From Chromatiales bacterium (GTDB taxonomy: Bacteria > Pseudomonadota > Gammaproteobacteria > UBA6429): a DNA stretch of 64,000 nucleotides. Shown piece after piece: positions 43,736 through 52,400 of this stretch. A model generated the notes under the pieces. It worked only from the letters and a program-made list of their open reading frames with translations. It was not told where the DNA came from and ran no database searches. The stretch lies in the NCBI GenBank assembly GCA_027076405.1, contig JALTJN010000362.1, forward strand, positions 620,001 through 684,000, given 5' to 3'. Each line of letters starts with the position of its first letter. The stretch's first letter is position 1. A program made the translations under genes and the position numbers.

Positions 43736-44839
43736 ATGACGAATATGAATCATAAAACAAAATTATCAGAAAAAATTGAGAATTTTATCCGGCCAGAAGT
43801 AAGAGCGTTATCTGCCTACCATGTACCTGACTCGGCAGATACCATCAAGCTTGATGCTATGGAAAACCCGTATCGCTGGCCGGATGATTTGGTTGAGCAA
43901 TGGTTAGATGTCATTCGTGATGTAGAATTAAATCGTTATCCTGATCCGGGAGCTCAGGTGTTAAAACAACATTTGCGTGAATCAATGGCTGTTCCTGATG
44001 ACGCTGAAATTTTATTGGGTAATGGTTCAGACGAACTGATACAAATGATTATGATGGCTATGGCTGGTGATGATAAAGTTGTTTTATCTGTAGAGCCCGG
44101 TTTTGTTATGTACAAAATGATTGCAACGTTTATGGGGATGCCTTACGTTGCGATGCCATTACAAGAAGATTTTTCTATTGATGAAGCAGCATTTCTTGCT
44201 GCAATAAAAAAACATCAACCGGCTGTTATTTTTTTAGCGTATCCAAATAATCCAACCAGTAATTTATTTGATGAACAAACGATTCGAAATATTATTGATG
44301 TTGCTCCGGGCGTTGTCGTTGTTGATGAAGCCTATCATGCCTTTGCAGAAAAAAGTTTTATGCCCATGCTAAAAGAGTATGACAATTTATTAGTTATGCG
44401 CACGGTTTCTAAAATGGGTTTAGCGGGGTTACGTTTAGGTTTACTCGCAGGTAAAGCTGAATGGTTGAATGAATTTGATAAAGTGCGTTTGCCTTATAAT
44501 ATAAATATTCTTACACAGGCTAGTGCAGAGTTTGCGATAAAAAATCGTCATGTTTTAGATAAGCAAACACAGAAGATTTGCGTTGATCGAGAATCTTTAT
44601 TTAACGAGTTATCTCTAATTGAAAATATTACAGCTTATCCCAGTCAGGCAAATTTTATTCTGGTTCGTGTTGCAAGCGGTCAGGCTGACAAGATATTTAA
44701 TGGTTTAAAAGAGCAGGGTGTATTAATTAAAAATTTAAATCCGGCGGGTAGCCTGCTTAAAGATTGTTTACGTATAACGGTTGGAACTGCGGAAGAAAAT
44801 AAAAAGTTCCTTGAAGTATTTAAAAAATTATTAGGATAA
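43736..44839 (+). CDS. hisC: Histidinol-phosphate aminotransferase
   Basis: 367 aa class I PLP aminotransferase. IKLDAMENPYRWP, LNRYPDPGAQVLKQHL, LLGNGSDELIQMI, FLAYPNNPTSNLF, VVDEAYHAFA and RTVSKMGLAGLRLGLL with the PLP Lys. It makes L-histidinol phosphate. It is separated from hisGD by about 14 kb and must use its own or the pbpC promoter. TAAAAT at 43707-43712 could serve as a -10, but no good -35 is visible. Confidence 0.95.
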   Translation: MTNMNHKTKLSEKIENFIRPEVRALSAYHVPDSADTIKLDAMENPYRWPDDLVEQWLDVIRDVELNRYPDPGAQVLKQHLRESMAVPDDAEILLGNGSDELIQMIMMAMAGDDKVVLSVEPGFVMYKMIATFMGMPYVAMPLQEDFSIDEAAFLAAIKKHQPAVIFLAYPNNPTSNLFDEQTIRNIIDVAPGVVVVDEAYHAFAEKSFMPMLKEYDNLLVMRTVSKMGLAGLRLGLLAGKAEWLNEFDKVRLPYNINILTQASAEFAIKNRHVLDKQTQKICVDRESLFNELSLIENITAYPSQANFILVRVASGQADKIFNGLKEQGVLIKNLNPAGSLLKDCLRITVGTAEENKKFLEVFKKLLG

Positions 44840-44857
44840 TAATTTTAAAAGATGAAA

Positions 44858-44880
44858 TTCCCGCATATCATATGCGGGAA
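44858..44880. terminator. Bidirectional terminator between hisC and degS/algW
   Basis: TTCCCGCATA (44858-44867) and TATGCGGGAA (44871-44880) form a 10-bp stem with a 3-base loop. It sits between two convergent genes. T-rich sequence on the minus-strand side and AT-rich sequence on the plus side support termination in both directions. Confidence 0.75.
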
Positions 44881-44893
44881 AATATAAATTATT

Positions 44894-46057
44894 TTATTCC
44901 TGAGTGGGTCGCTGTATCACTCTTGCCGTTGTTTCAAACTCACCATCCTGACTAATTCCTTTTATCGTAATTTTACTACCAGGATTTATCTGACTGACTA
45001 AATTTAATAAGTGGTGCGTATCTTTTACTTCGATGTCATTGATATGAGTAATGACACTACCGGGTTTTATGCCTGCTTTATCGGCCGGGCCAGACTTTGC
45101 GACACCATTAATAATCACACCATAGACTTTGTTCATTTCATACGAGCTTGCAAGTTCGGCATTCATATCCTGAATCGCCACACCTAACCAACCCCGTTTT
45201 ACATGTCCGTATTCAATAATTTGAGTCAATACATTACGTGCCAGACTCAATGGAATAGCAAAACCAATGCCTTGTGAGCCACCACTTTGAGAAAATATTG
45301 CAGTATTAATACCAATCAGTTCACCGTGGGAATTAATTAATGCACCACCTGAATTACCGGGGTTAATTGCAGCATCGGTTTGAATAAAGTTTTCGAAGGT
45401 ATTTATGCCCAGCATGTTTCGGCCGGTGGCGCTAATAATGCCGGATGTAACGGTTTGACCTACGCCAAAAGGATTACCTATCGCCAACACAATATCACCC
45501 ACTTCATTATGAGTTTTACTGAGAGTAATTGCCGGTAGATTTTTTAAATCAATATGTAATACCGCAAGATCGGTATCGGGATCTGTGCCAACAATTGTTG
45601 CTTTAGCATTTCGCCCATCTTTGAGTGCCACGAGAATTTCATCTGCCGCTTTAATGACATGGTTGTTCGTCAGTATGTAACCTTGTGGACTTACAATAAC
45701 GCCAGAACCAAGACTCGACTCCATTCTCTTTCGTGGTTCACCTATGCTATCACCAAAGAACTGCCTAAAAGCAGGATCATTTGCTAAAGGATGCTTACGT
45801 TCAGTAATAATTTTAGTCGTTTGGATATTAACAACCGCCGGCGCGGCATTTTTTACTGCCGGCGCATAAGAATTTAAAGGCGTTGAAGGAATAGTGCGGG
45901 TTGACTCCACTAGCTCAACTATTTCAGGGTTACCGTTTACAATAGCATGATCAGCATTTTTGTCCTTGTCGGAATAAAAATATAAAACGAGAAAAGCCGC
46001 CGCTAAGCCAATACTGGTAAATTGGATAATAAATGTAATGAGTTTGGTAACACGCAT
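44894..46057 (-). CDS. degS: DegS/AlgW-type periplasmic serine protease
   Basis: 387 aa. N-terminal membrane anchor (IQFTSIGLAAAFLVLYFY). Trypsin-like domain with His in LTNNHVI, Asp in GTDPDTDLAVL and Ser in AINPGNSGGALI. One C-terminal PDZ domain (KRGWLGVAIQDMNAELA ... VINGVAKSGPADKAGIKPGSVITHINDIEV). A single PDZ plus an anchor identifies DegS/AlgW, the protease that starts anti-sigma-E cleavage on envelope stress, rather than two-PDZ DegP. The order with nif3 and petABC matches Pseudomonas algW. Confidence 0.9.
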   Translation of the reverse strand: MRVTKLITFIIQFTSIGLAAAFLVLYFYSDKDKNADHAIVNGNPEIVELVESTRTIPSTPLNSYAPAVKNAAPAVVNIQTTKIITERKHPLANDPAFRQFFGDSIGEPRKRMESSLGSGVIVSPQGYILTNNHVIKAADEILVALKDGRNAKATIVGTDPDTDLAVLHIDLKNLPAITLSKTHNEVGDIVLAIGNPFGVGQTVTSGIISATGRNMLGINTFENFIQTDAAINPGNSGGALINSHGELIGINTAIFSQSGGSQGIGFAIPLSLARNVLTQIIEYGHVKRGWLGVAIQDMNAELASSYEMNKVYGVIINGVAKSGPADKAGIKPGSVITHINDIEVKDTHHLLNLVSQINPGSKITIKGISQDGEFETTARVIQRPTQE

Positions 46058-46116
46058 AAGAAATTCCGTTAAACTAAATTAATATATCGATATTAACCTA
46101 GGAAAGGGTTTTAGGC

Positions 46117-46872
46117 ATGGTTCAGTTAAAAGATTTACTTAATTATTCTAATAATATGCTGGAAATCGAGCGATTTCATGATTATTGCCCAAATGGTTTG
46201 CAAGTCGAAGGTAAAACCGAGGTAAAAAAGATCATCTCCGGAGTAACAGCAAGTCAGGCACTAATTGATGCTGCCATTAAAGAAAAAGCGGATGTATTGC
46301 TGGTTCATCATGGTTATTTCTGGAAAGGTGAAGATGCGCGAATTACTGGACTAAAATATCAGCGTATTTGTCATTTAATTAAATCGGAAATTAATTTAAT
46401 TGCCTATCATTTACCCCTCGATGCGCACCCGTTGTATGGCAATAATGCCAAGCTGGCTGAAATACTGGAGCTGAATATTGCCGGTAGTTTTCCTTCCACG
46501 GATGAAGCTGTTGGCATGTACGGCACTTTAAAAACACCAATGTCAGCTGCTGAATTTAGCCAGAAAATAAGTACCGTATTAGGTCGTGAACCAATGCATA
46601 TTGGTGAAAATAGTGAACAAATTCATACGCTTGCCTGGTGTAGCGGGGCAGCTCAAAACTATATCGAAGCTGCAGCTGAACTTGGTGTGGATGCTTATTT
46701 AAGTGGTGAAATATCGGAGCAAACGGTTCATCTGGCACGAGAATACGGTCTTCATTATTATGCTGCCGGGCACCATGCAACCGAGCGTTATGGGGTGCAG
46801 GCCCTAGCAGAACATTTAGCAGAACATTTTGATTTAGATCATCAATTCATTGATATTGCTAATCCTGTATAA
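46117..46872 (+). CDS. Nif3-like dinuclear metal-centre protein (YbgI family)
   Basis: 251 aa. DYCPNGLQVEGKTEVKKIISGVTASQALIDAAI, LLVHHGYFWKGE, LIAYHLPLDAHP, and YLSGEISEQTVHLAREYGLHYYAAGHHATERYGVQAL carry the conserved His and Glu ligands of the di-metal site. Often annotated as GTP cyclohydrolase 1 type 2, but the reaction is uncertain. It is divergent from the degS/algW gene. Confidence 0.9.
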   Translation: MVQLKDLLNYSNNMLEIERFHDYCPNGLQVEGKTEVKKIISGVTASQALIDAAIKEKADVLLVHHGYFWKGEDARITGLKYQRICHLIKSEINLIAYHLPLDAHPLYGNNAKLAEILELNIAGSFPSTDEAVGMYGTLKTPMSAAEFSQKISTVLGREPMHIGENSEQIHTLAWCSGAAQNYIEAAAELGVDAYLSGEISEQTVHLAREYGLHYYAAGHHATERYGVQALAEHLAEHFDLDHQFIDIANPV

Positions 46873-47016
46873 CCTATTGAACTACTGGGGTTTATTCGAC
46901 TCTCCTTGACCAAATGGCTACGATCGGCCAAAATACGCTCGCCAAAAAATTTGGGCATTTTGAAGGTAAATGAGTGATTTTCAGGGTGCTTTTGCGTTTC
47001 AAACGCTAAACAATCA

Positions 47017-47038
47017 GGACTAGCAGTCTTTGCTAGCC
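47017..47038. other. Stem-loop upstream of petA
   Basis: CTAGCA (47020-47025) pairs with TGCTAG (47031-47036), loop GTCTT, flanked by GG/CC. A second short palindrome, GCGTTT-C-AAACGC, lies at 46994-47006. Both are in the 194-base region before the Rieske gene; the role (leader structure or weak terminator) is unknown. Confidence 0.4.
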
Positions 47039-47066
47039 ATATAAAAACGATTTTGGGAGATTTCTA

Positions 47067-47663
47067 ATGACAGATGGCGTCGATAACGGCAAACGTCGGT
47101 TTCTCACAATAGCTGCAACTACGGGTGTTGCTGCTGTGGGAGCAGGTTTTGCTGCGGTACCTTTTATTGCATCCTGGAACCCGAGTGCGCGCGCGAAAGC
47201 GGCAGGTGCACCCGTTGAAGCTGATTTTAGTAAGCTTCAGTCAGGGCAAATGATGCGTGTTGAATGGCGTGGTAAACCGGTATGGATTATTCGCCGTACT
47301 GAGCAAAACCTTAAGGATTTACCCACATTGAATGATAATTTGCGTGATCCAGCTTCAACAATTGAAAGTCAGCAGCCGGCATACGCAAAAAATGCTGTTC
47401 GCTCGATTAAGCCTGAATACTCTATCTTAGTGGGTATTTGTACTCACTTAGGTTGTTCTCCAACTTACCGTCCAGAAATTGGTCCGGCTGATCTTGGTGA
47501 AAGTTGGCGTGGTGGCTTCTTTTGTCCTTGTCATGGCTCACGTTTTGATTTAGCTGGACGTGTATTTAAAAATGTTCCAGCACCTAAAAATCTTGTTGTG
47601 CCTCCACATAAGTATTTATCTGAGACACGCATCATTGTTGGTGTAGATGAGGGGGCAGCATAA
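47067..47663 (+). CDS. petA: Ubiquinol-cytochrome c reductase Rieske iron-sulfur subunit
   Basis: 198 aa. A Tat-like N-terminus with twin Arg (GKRRFLTIAATTGVAAVGAGFAAVPFI) is retained as a membrane anchor. The 2Fe-2S ligands are in CTHLGC and CPCHGS. Subunit of the inner-membrane bc1 complex that oxidises ubiquinol. GGGAG precedes the ATG. First gene of petABC. Confidence 0.96.
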   Translation: MTDGVDNGKRRFLTIAATTGVAAVGAGFAAVPFIASWNPSARAKAAGAPVEADFSKLQSGQMMRVEWRGKPVWIIRRTEQNLKDLPTLNDNLRDPASTIESQQPAYAKNAVRSIKPEYSILVGICTHLGCSPTYRPEIGPADLGESWRGGFFCPCHGSRFDLAGRVFKNVPAPKNLVVPPHKYLSETRIIVGVDEGAA

Positions 47664-49057
47664 TGATTATGAATACGTTAAAAGCTTTCATGGGTTGGGT
47701 TGATGCCCGTTTCCCGGCTACAAAGCTGTGGGAAGAACATCTTTCTAAATATTATGCGCCAAAGAACTTTAACTTCTGGTATTTCTTTGGTTCATTAGCA
47801 TTACTGGTTTTAGTGATTCAGGTTGTAACAGGTATATTCCTGACCATGCACTATAAACCAGATGCAGCTTTAGCCTTTGCATCAGTTGAATACATCATGC
47901 GTGACGTGAACTGGGGCTGGTTAATTCGATATATGCATTCAACAGGTGCTTCGGCATTCTTCATTGTTGTTTATCTGCATATGTTCCGCGGTTTAATGTA
48001 CGGTTCATTCAAAAAGCCTCGTGAATTGATATGGCTTTTCGGTATGTTCATTTTCCTCGCGTTAATGGCCGAAGCGTTCATGGGTTACTTATTACCATGG
48101 GGTCAAATGTCATACTGGGGTGCACAGGTTATTGTTAACTTATTCGGTGCCATTCCATTTATTGGTGATGACCTTTCAATCTGGATTCGTGGTGATTATG
48201 TTATCTCTGATGCCACTTTGAATCGTTTCTTCGCTTTCCATGTTGCAGCTGTTCCAATGGTCATTATTGGTTTAGTAGTTGCACATATTATTGCGTTGCA
48301 TGAAGTAGGTTCAAATAACCCGGATGGTATTGAAATCAAGAAAAATAAAGGCGCAGATGGTATCCCATTAGATGGTATTCCTTTCCACCCTTATTATTCT
48401 GTTAAAGATATCGTAGGTGTTGTTGTTTTCTTAATGTTCTTTGCGGCGATTATGTTCTTTGGTCCGGAAATGGGTGGTTATTTCCTTGAGCATGCGAACT
48501 TTGTTCCTGCTGATCCATTGAAAACACCAGAGCATATTGCACCGGTATGGTACTTCACACCATTTTATACCATGCTTCGCGCAGTACCTGATCCATTCCT
48601 GGGTGTTGTTGCAATGGGTGGTGGTGTTGTTGTTTTAGCATTCTTACCCTGGTTAGATAACAATCCGATTAAATCAATTCGTTATCGTAGTGCGTTACAC
48701 AAATTGAATTTAATGTTATTTGTTGCTGTTTTCCTTTTCCTTGGTTACTTAGGTGTGAAACCGGTTGCTCCTGTATTATCTGAATTAGGCTTACGTTTCT
48801 CTGAAGTGTATTTTGTCTTCTTTTATGTGCTTTGGTTCCACAGCAAAACACGTGATGCGAAATTCAGCTTTATGTCATTAATTGGTTGGATGGGATTATT
48901 CTCTCTAAACGATTTTGCGAGACATGTAGAGGGAACAGGTGAATTGATTATGATGGGTTGGTTGATTCCTGCTGTTTATCTAACGGTTATGTTCCTTGCT
49001 CCGTTATATACAAATCTTAATGCTGAGAAAGCAGTACCAGAGAGGGTGACAGGATAA
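47663..49057 (+). CDS. petB: Cytochrome b subunit of the bc1 complex
   Basis: 464 aa, about eight to nine membrane helices. IRYMHSTGASAFFIVVYLHMFRGL and FFAFHVAAVPMVIIGLVVAHIIALHEVGSNNP carry the four haem-ligand His; PVWYFTPFYTMLRAVP contains the PEWY-like Qo motif as PVWY. The full-length fused form (b6 plus subunit IV) is normal for proteobacteria. Overlaps petA by one base and petC by one base. Confidence 0.95.
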   Translation: MIMNTLKAFMGWVDARFPATKLWEEHLSKYYAPKNFNFWYFFGSLALLVLVIQVVTGIFLTMHYKPDAALAFASVEYIMRDVNWGWLIRYMHSTGASAFFIVVYLHMFRGLMYGSFKKPRELIWLFGMFIFLALMAEAFMGYLLPWGQMSYWGAQVIVNLFGAIPFIGDDLSIWIRGDYVISDATLNRFFAFHVAAVPMVIIGLVVAHIIALHEVGSNNPDGIEIKKNKGADGIPLDGIPFHPYYSVKDIVGVVVFLMFFAAIMFFGPEMGGYFLEHANFVPADPLKTPEHIAPVWYFTPFYTMLRAVPDPFLGVVAMGGGVVVLAFLPWLDNNPIKSIRYRSALHKLNLMLFVAVFLFLGYLGVKPVAPVLSELGLRFSEVYFVFFYVLWFHSKTRDAKFSFMSLIGWMGLFSLNDFARHVEGTGELIMMGWLIPAVYLTVMFLAPLYTNLNAEKAVPERVTG

Positions 49058-49779
49058 TGAAAAAGATAATACTTGCAATTTTGATGGTGTTACCAACATT
49101 GGCGATGGCCTCTGGTAAAGCACACCTCGATAAAGCAGATTATGATTTACACAATAAAGAATCACTACAACGTGGTGCACGTTTATTTGTAAACTACTGC
49201 TTAAGTTGTCATTCAGCTGCTTACCAGCGTTATAACCGCATGGCGGAAGACATTGGTTTGACGAATGCTCAGGTATCCAGCAACTTAATGTTTGCTGCGG
49301 AAAAAGTGGGTGAAACCATGACGGTCGCAATGCAAACAGAAGATGCAAAAATCTACTTTGGTACCAAGGTACCTGATTTATCGGTAGTTGCCCGAGCTCG
49401 TGGTGCAGACTGGCTGTATACTTACTTACGAACTTTCTACAAAGACAGCTCTCGTCCATTTGGCGTAAATAACACAACATTTAAAGATGTTGGTATGCCT
49501 CATGTTCTTTGGGAACTCGAAGGTATGAAAAAGTTAGTCAATGCAGAAGAAATGCATGAACATGGTGCTGCTCCAGAATTTGAAGTTATTTCTGAAGGTA
49601 AAATGTCTGCAGTTGAATACGACAATGCGATGCGTGACTTAACAGCATTTCTGGTTTACATGGGTGAACCTGCTAAATTAGTTCGCTATGAGTTAGGTAT
49701 TTACGTGTTATTATTCCTGGTTTTACTTTTCTTGGTTGCTTATCCAATGAAGAAAGAATTCTGGAAAGATATTCACTAA
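49057..49779 (+). CDS. petC: Cytochrome c1
   Basis: 240 aa. Signal peptide (KKIILAILMVLPTLAMA), haem motif CLSCH in VNYCLSCHSAAYQRYNRM, the sixth-ligand Met region (VGMPHVLWELEGMKK) and a C-terminal anchor helix (YELGIYVLLFLVLLFLVAYPMKKEFW). It passes electrons from the Rieske protein to soluble cytochrome c. Confidence 0.95.
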   Translation: MKKIILAILMVLPTLAMASGKAHLDKADYDLHNKESLQRGARLFVNYCLSCHSAAYQRYNRMAEDIGLTNAQVSSNLMFAAEKVGETMTVAMQTEDAKIYFGTKVPDLSVVARARGADWLYTYLRTFYKDSSRPFGVNNTTFKDVGMPHVLWELEGMKKLVNAEEMHEHGAAPEFEVISEGKMSAVEYDNAMRDLTAFLVYMGEPAKLVRYELGIYVLLFLVLLFLVAYPMKKEFWKDIH

Positions 49780-49785
49780 AAAGTT

Positions 49786-49821
49786 AATGGCTCTTCTCCT
49801 GATGTGAGTTTGAGCCATTTT
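49786..49821 (+). terminator. Terminator after petABC
   Basis: AATGGCTC (49786-49793) pairs with GAGCCATT (49812-49819), followed by TTTTA. An 18-base loop makes it longer than usual. A second hairpin, GGGGGGA-TTAT-TCCCCCC (49848-49865), followed by a T-rich stretch, lies before sspA and may be the stronger terminator or part of the sspA leader. Confidence 0.65.
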
Positions 49822-49847
49822 ACTTAACAAATAGTTATTTATAAGTC

Positions 49848-49877
49848 GGGGGGATTATTCCCCCCATCTTTGTTTTT
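49848..49877 (+). terminator. G/C-run hairpin with T-rich tail before sspA
   Basis: GGGGGGA (49848-49854), loop TTAT, TCCCCCC (49859-49865), then ATCTTTGTTTTT. It looks like a factor-independent terminator for petABC readthrough. It lies only about 27 bases before the sspA ATG, so it could instead attenuate sspA. Confidence 0.7.
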
Positions 49878-49903
49878 AAAAGAAATATTATTGAGGTAAC
49901 AAC

Positions 49904-50527
49904 ATGGCACAAATGGCTAACAAACGTTTAGCAATGACGCTTTATTCAAGTGATTCTGATCCTTATTGCCATATGGTTCGTATCGTACTGGCAGAGAAAG
50001 GCATAAATTATGAATCACATGATGTTGATCTTGATGACACGCCTGAAGACTTAAAAGATTTAAACCCGTATAACGAAGTTCCTACGCTGGTTGATCGTGA
50101 TCTCGTTTTATATGGTCATCAGGTTATTATGGAATATCTGGATGAACGTTTTCCTCATCCACCATTAATGCCGGTTGATCCTGTTTCTCGTGCACGTAAT
50201 CGCTTAATGCTAAAACGTATTGAACGCGACTGGTACACATTATCAAATAAAATCGCTGCTGGTGAAGATGTAGAAAATACACGTAAAGAATTAGCAGACA
50301 GTTTATTAACCGTTGCGCCAATTTTTGAACAAAAGAAATTTTTCATGAGTGATGACTTTACTGTAATGGATTGTGCGATTGCTCCTTTATTATGGCGTTT
50401 ACAACACTACGGTGTTGAATTACCTGCTGCAGCAAGTGCATTAATTACTTATGCCGCAAACGTATTTAATCGCGAAGCGTTTAAAGAAAGTTTGACGGAA
50501 GCAGAACAAGAAATGCTCGCTATCTAA
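49904..50527 (+). CDS. sspA: Stringent starvation protein A
   Basis: 207 aa. GST-fold RNA-polymerase-associated protein: MTLYSSDSDPYCHMVRIVLAEKGINYE, NPYNEVPTLVDRDLVLYGHQVIMEYLDERFPHPPLMPVDPVSRAR. The thioredoxin-like part and the helical C-terminal part are complete. SspA binds the polymerase with sigma70 and alters promoter choice under stress. GAGGTAAC precedes the ATG. The order petABC-sspAB is conserved in gammaproteobacteria. Confidence 0.95.
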   Translation: MAQMANKRLAMTLYSSDSDPYCHMVRIVLAEKGINYESHDVDLDDTPEDLKDLNPYNEVPTLVDRDLVLYGHQVIMEYLDERFPHPPLMPVDPVSRARNRLMLKRIERDWYTLSNKIAAGEDVENTRKELADSLLTVAPIFEQKKFFMSDDFTVMDCAIAPLLWRLQHYGVELPAAASALITYAANVFNREAFKESLTEAEQEMLAI

Positions 50528-50552
50528 AACTGTTTGTAAAGAGAATTATAGT

Positions 50553-50978
50553 TTGGATAATGAACAGCCACCAGAATCGATGACTTCCAGTCAGCCCTAT
50601 TTAATTAGAGCAATCTACGACTGGGTTATCGATAATGGTTTTACTCCCTACCTGTTAGTCAATGCCGAAAATGATTACGCAATGATTCCGCGCGAGTTTG
50701 TCGAAGACGGAAAAATTGTACTTAATATCAATCCCTCAGCCATTAGTGATTTACAACTCGGTAATGATTACATCATGTTTAATGCTCGTTTCAGCGGCAA
50801 GGCGATGGAAATTAGTGTTCCGATTGCAGCAGTGCTTGCAATATACGCCCGTGAAAATGGCCAGGGTATGATGTTTGATGAAAACACCAACAGTCTGCCG
50901 CCGACACCACCTGAAAATACGCCACCACCAGAGCCACCTAAAAAATCAGGTAAACCACAATTGAAAGTGGTTAAATAA
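50553..50978 (+). CDS. sspB: ClpXP specificity-enhancing factor SspB
   Basis: 141 aa from a TTG at 50553 with AAGAGA upstream; the ATG at 50580 (132 aa) is the alternative. SQPYLIRAIYDWVIDNGFTPYLLVNAENDYAMIPREFVEDGKIVLNINPSAISDLQLGNDYIMFNARFSGKAMEISVPIAAVLAIYARENGQGMMF is the substrate-binding core for ssrA tags. The C-terminal SGKPQLKVVK is the ClpX-docking tail, preceded by a Pro-rich linker. Confidence 0.94.
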   Translation: MDNEQPPESMTSSQPYLIRAIYDWVIDNGFTPYLLVNAENDYAMIPREFVEDGKIVLNINPSAISDLQLGNDYIMFNARFSGKAMEISVPIAAVLAIYARENGQGMMFDENTNSLPPTPPENTPPPEPPKKSGKPQLKVVK

Positions 50979-50981
50979 AAA

Positions 50982-52247
50982 TTAATTTTTTATCGTTTGA
51001 ATAATACTGTTGGTAAGTTTAGTTAAATCTTTGCTATTAATAATGTAAGGCGGCATAAGGTAAATTAATTTTCCGAATGGGCGAATCCACACGCCAGCCT
51101 TAACAAAAGCTTCCGTGATAGTCTTCATATCAACAGCTTGTTTCATTTCAACAACCCCAATAGCCCCTAAAACACGGACATCATTTACACTATTAAATGT
51201 TTTACAGATCTGAAGTTCCTGCTTTAACTGCCTTTCAATACGTGAAATATTTGCTTCCCATTGTGATTTAAGTAATAAATCAATACTGGCAAGTGCCGCA
51301 GAGCAGGCTAAAGGGTTAGCCATAAAGGTTGGGCCGTGCATAAACACGCCGGGATCACCTTTATCAATGGTATCAGCAACTTCATTTGTCGTCAGGGTTG
51401 CAGCTAAGGTGAGATATCCACCAGTAAGCGCTTTACCAATACACATAATGTCAGCCGAAAGATTGGCATGTTCACAGGCAAAGAGTTTACCTGTACGTCC
51501 AAAACCGGTGGCGATTTCATCTAAAATAAGAAGTACGTTATATTTATTGCAAAGTTCTCTTGCCTGTTTAAGATAATCAGCAGAATAAAACCACATCCCA
51601 CCGGCACCCTGTACAATAGGCTCGAGTATGAGTGCGGCAACTTGAGCTGCATTCTGTTTTAAAATGTTTTCTAATTCATCAATATCTAGCTGATTAAGCT
51701 CTTCACCAAAACGGGAACGTGGCTGGTTTACGAAAAATTGTTTTATTAAAGTATCTTTAAATAAACTGTGCATTCCTGTTTCTGGATCAGACACAGACAT
51801 CGCCGCAAAGGTATCTCCATGATAAGCAGAACGTAATGATATAAAGTGCTGTTTACGGGGTTGTCCTTTTGCATGCCAATACTGAATGGCCATTTTCATC
51901 GCCACTTCGACTGCAACAGAACCAGAATCAGAATAAAATATTTTTTGTAGTGGCTCCGGTGTAATTTCGATAAGTTTTTCGCTTAACTTAATAGCAGGCC
52001 GATGAGTTAAGCCGCCAAACATGACATGAGACATTTTTTTTATTTGTTGCTCAAGCGCGGCATTCATATCAGGGTTGTTGTAGCCATGGATCATGCACCA
52101 CCATGATGACATGCCATCAATCAGTTCTCGGCCATCTTTGAGTTTAAGACGAACATCTTCGGCGGACTCAACTTCGTAAACTGGTAAGTCTGAATTCATG
52201 GCGCTGTAGGGATGCCAAATATGATCTTGGTCTATATTGTTATGCAT
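50982..52247 (-). CDS. bioA: Adenosylmethionine-8-amino-7-oxononanoate aminotransferase
   Basis: 421 aa class III PLP aminotransferase. DGMSSWWCMIHGYNNPDMNAAL, FYSDSGSVAVEVAMKMA, RSAYHGDTFAAMSVSDP, LILDEIATGFGRTGKLFACEHA and the PLP Lys in MCIGKALTGGYLTLAAT. The SSWWC context is BioA-specific. It makes 7,8-diaminopelargonate for biotin synthesis using S-adenosylmethionine. No other bio genes are in the window. Confidence 0.95.
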   Translation of the reverse strand: MHNNIDQDHIWHPYSAMNSDLPVYEVESAEDVRLKLKDGRELIDGMSSWWCMIHGYNNPDMNAALEQQIKKMSHVMFGGLTHRPAIKLSEKLIEITPEPLQKIFYSDSGSVAVEVAMKMAIQYWHAKGQPRKQHFISLRSAYHGDTFAAMSVSDPETGMHSLFKDTLIKQFFVNQPRSRFGEELNQLDIDELENILKQNAAQVAALILEPIVQGAGGMWFYSADYLKQARELCNKYNVLLILDEIATGFGRTGKLFACEHANLSADIMCIGKALTGGYLTLAATLTTNEVADTIDKGDPGVFMHGPTFMANPLACSAALASIDLLLKSQWEANISRIERQLKQELQICKTFNSVNDVRVLGAIGVVEMKQAVDMKTITEAFVKAGVWIRPFGKLIYLMPPYIINSKDLTKLTNSIIQTIKN

Positions 52248-52299
52248 GTTTTTTATAATTTTAAATTATCAGAGTAGAAAACAAAATTAAAAATATTCA

Positions 52300-52373
52300 C
52301 CACAGGGGGCACGGAGGTACACCGAGGTTTGAGGTTATTGTTTTTCCTCTGTGTGCCTCCGTGACCTCTGTGG
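52300..52373. repeat. Long imperfect inverted repeat, dispersed-element-like
   Basis: A 28-base left arm (52300-52327, beginning CCACAGGGGGCACGGAGG) and a 28-base right arm (52346-52373, ending CCGTGACCTCTGTGG) pair with about four mismatches around an 18-base loop. CACAGAGG/CACGGAGG motifs of this type are common as intergenic dispersed repeats. It lies upstream of bioA and downstream of the minus-strand FAD oxidase start region and may also act on transcription. Confidence 0.75.
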
Positions 52374-52400
52374 TTTAATTGTTTTGTATTTTTAAAGTAC

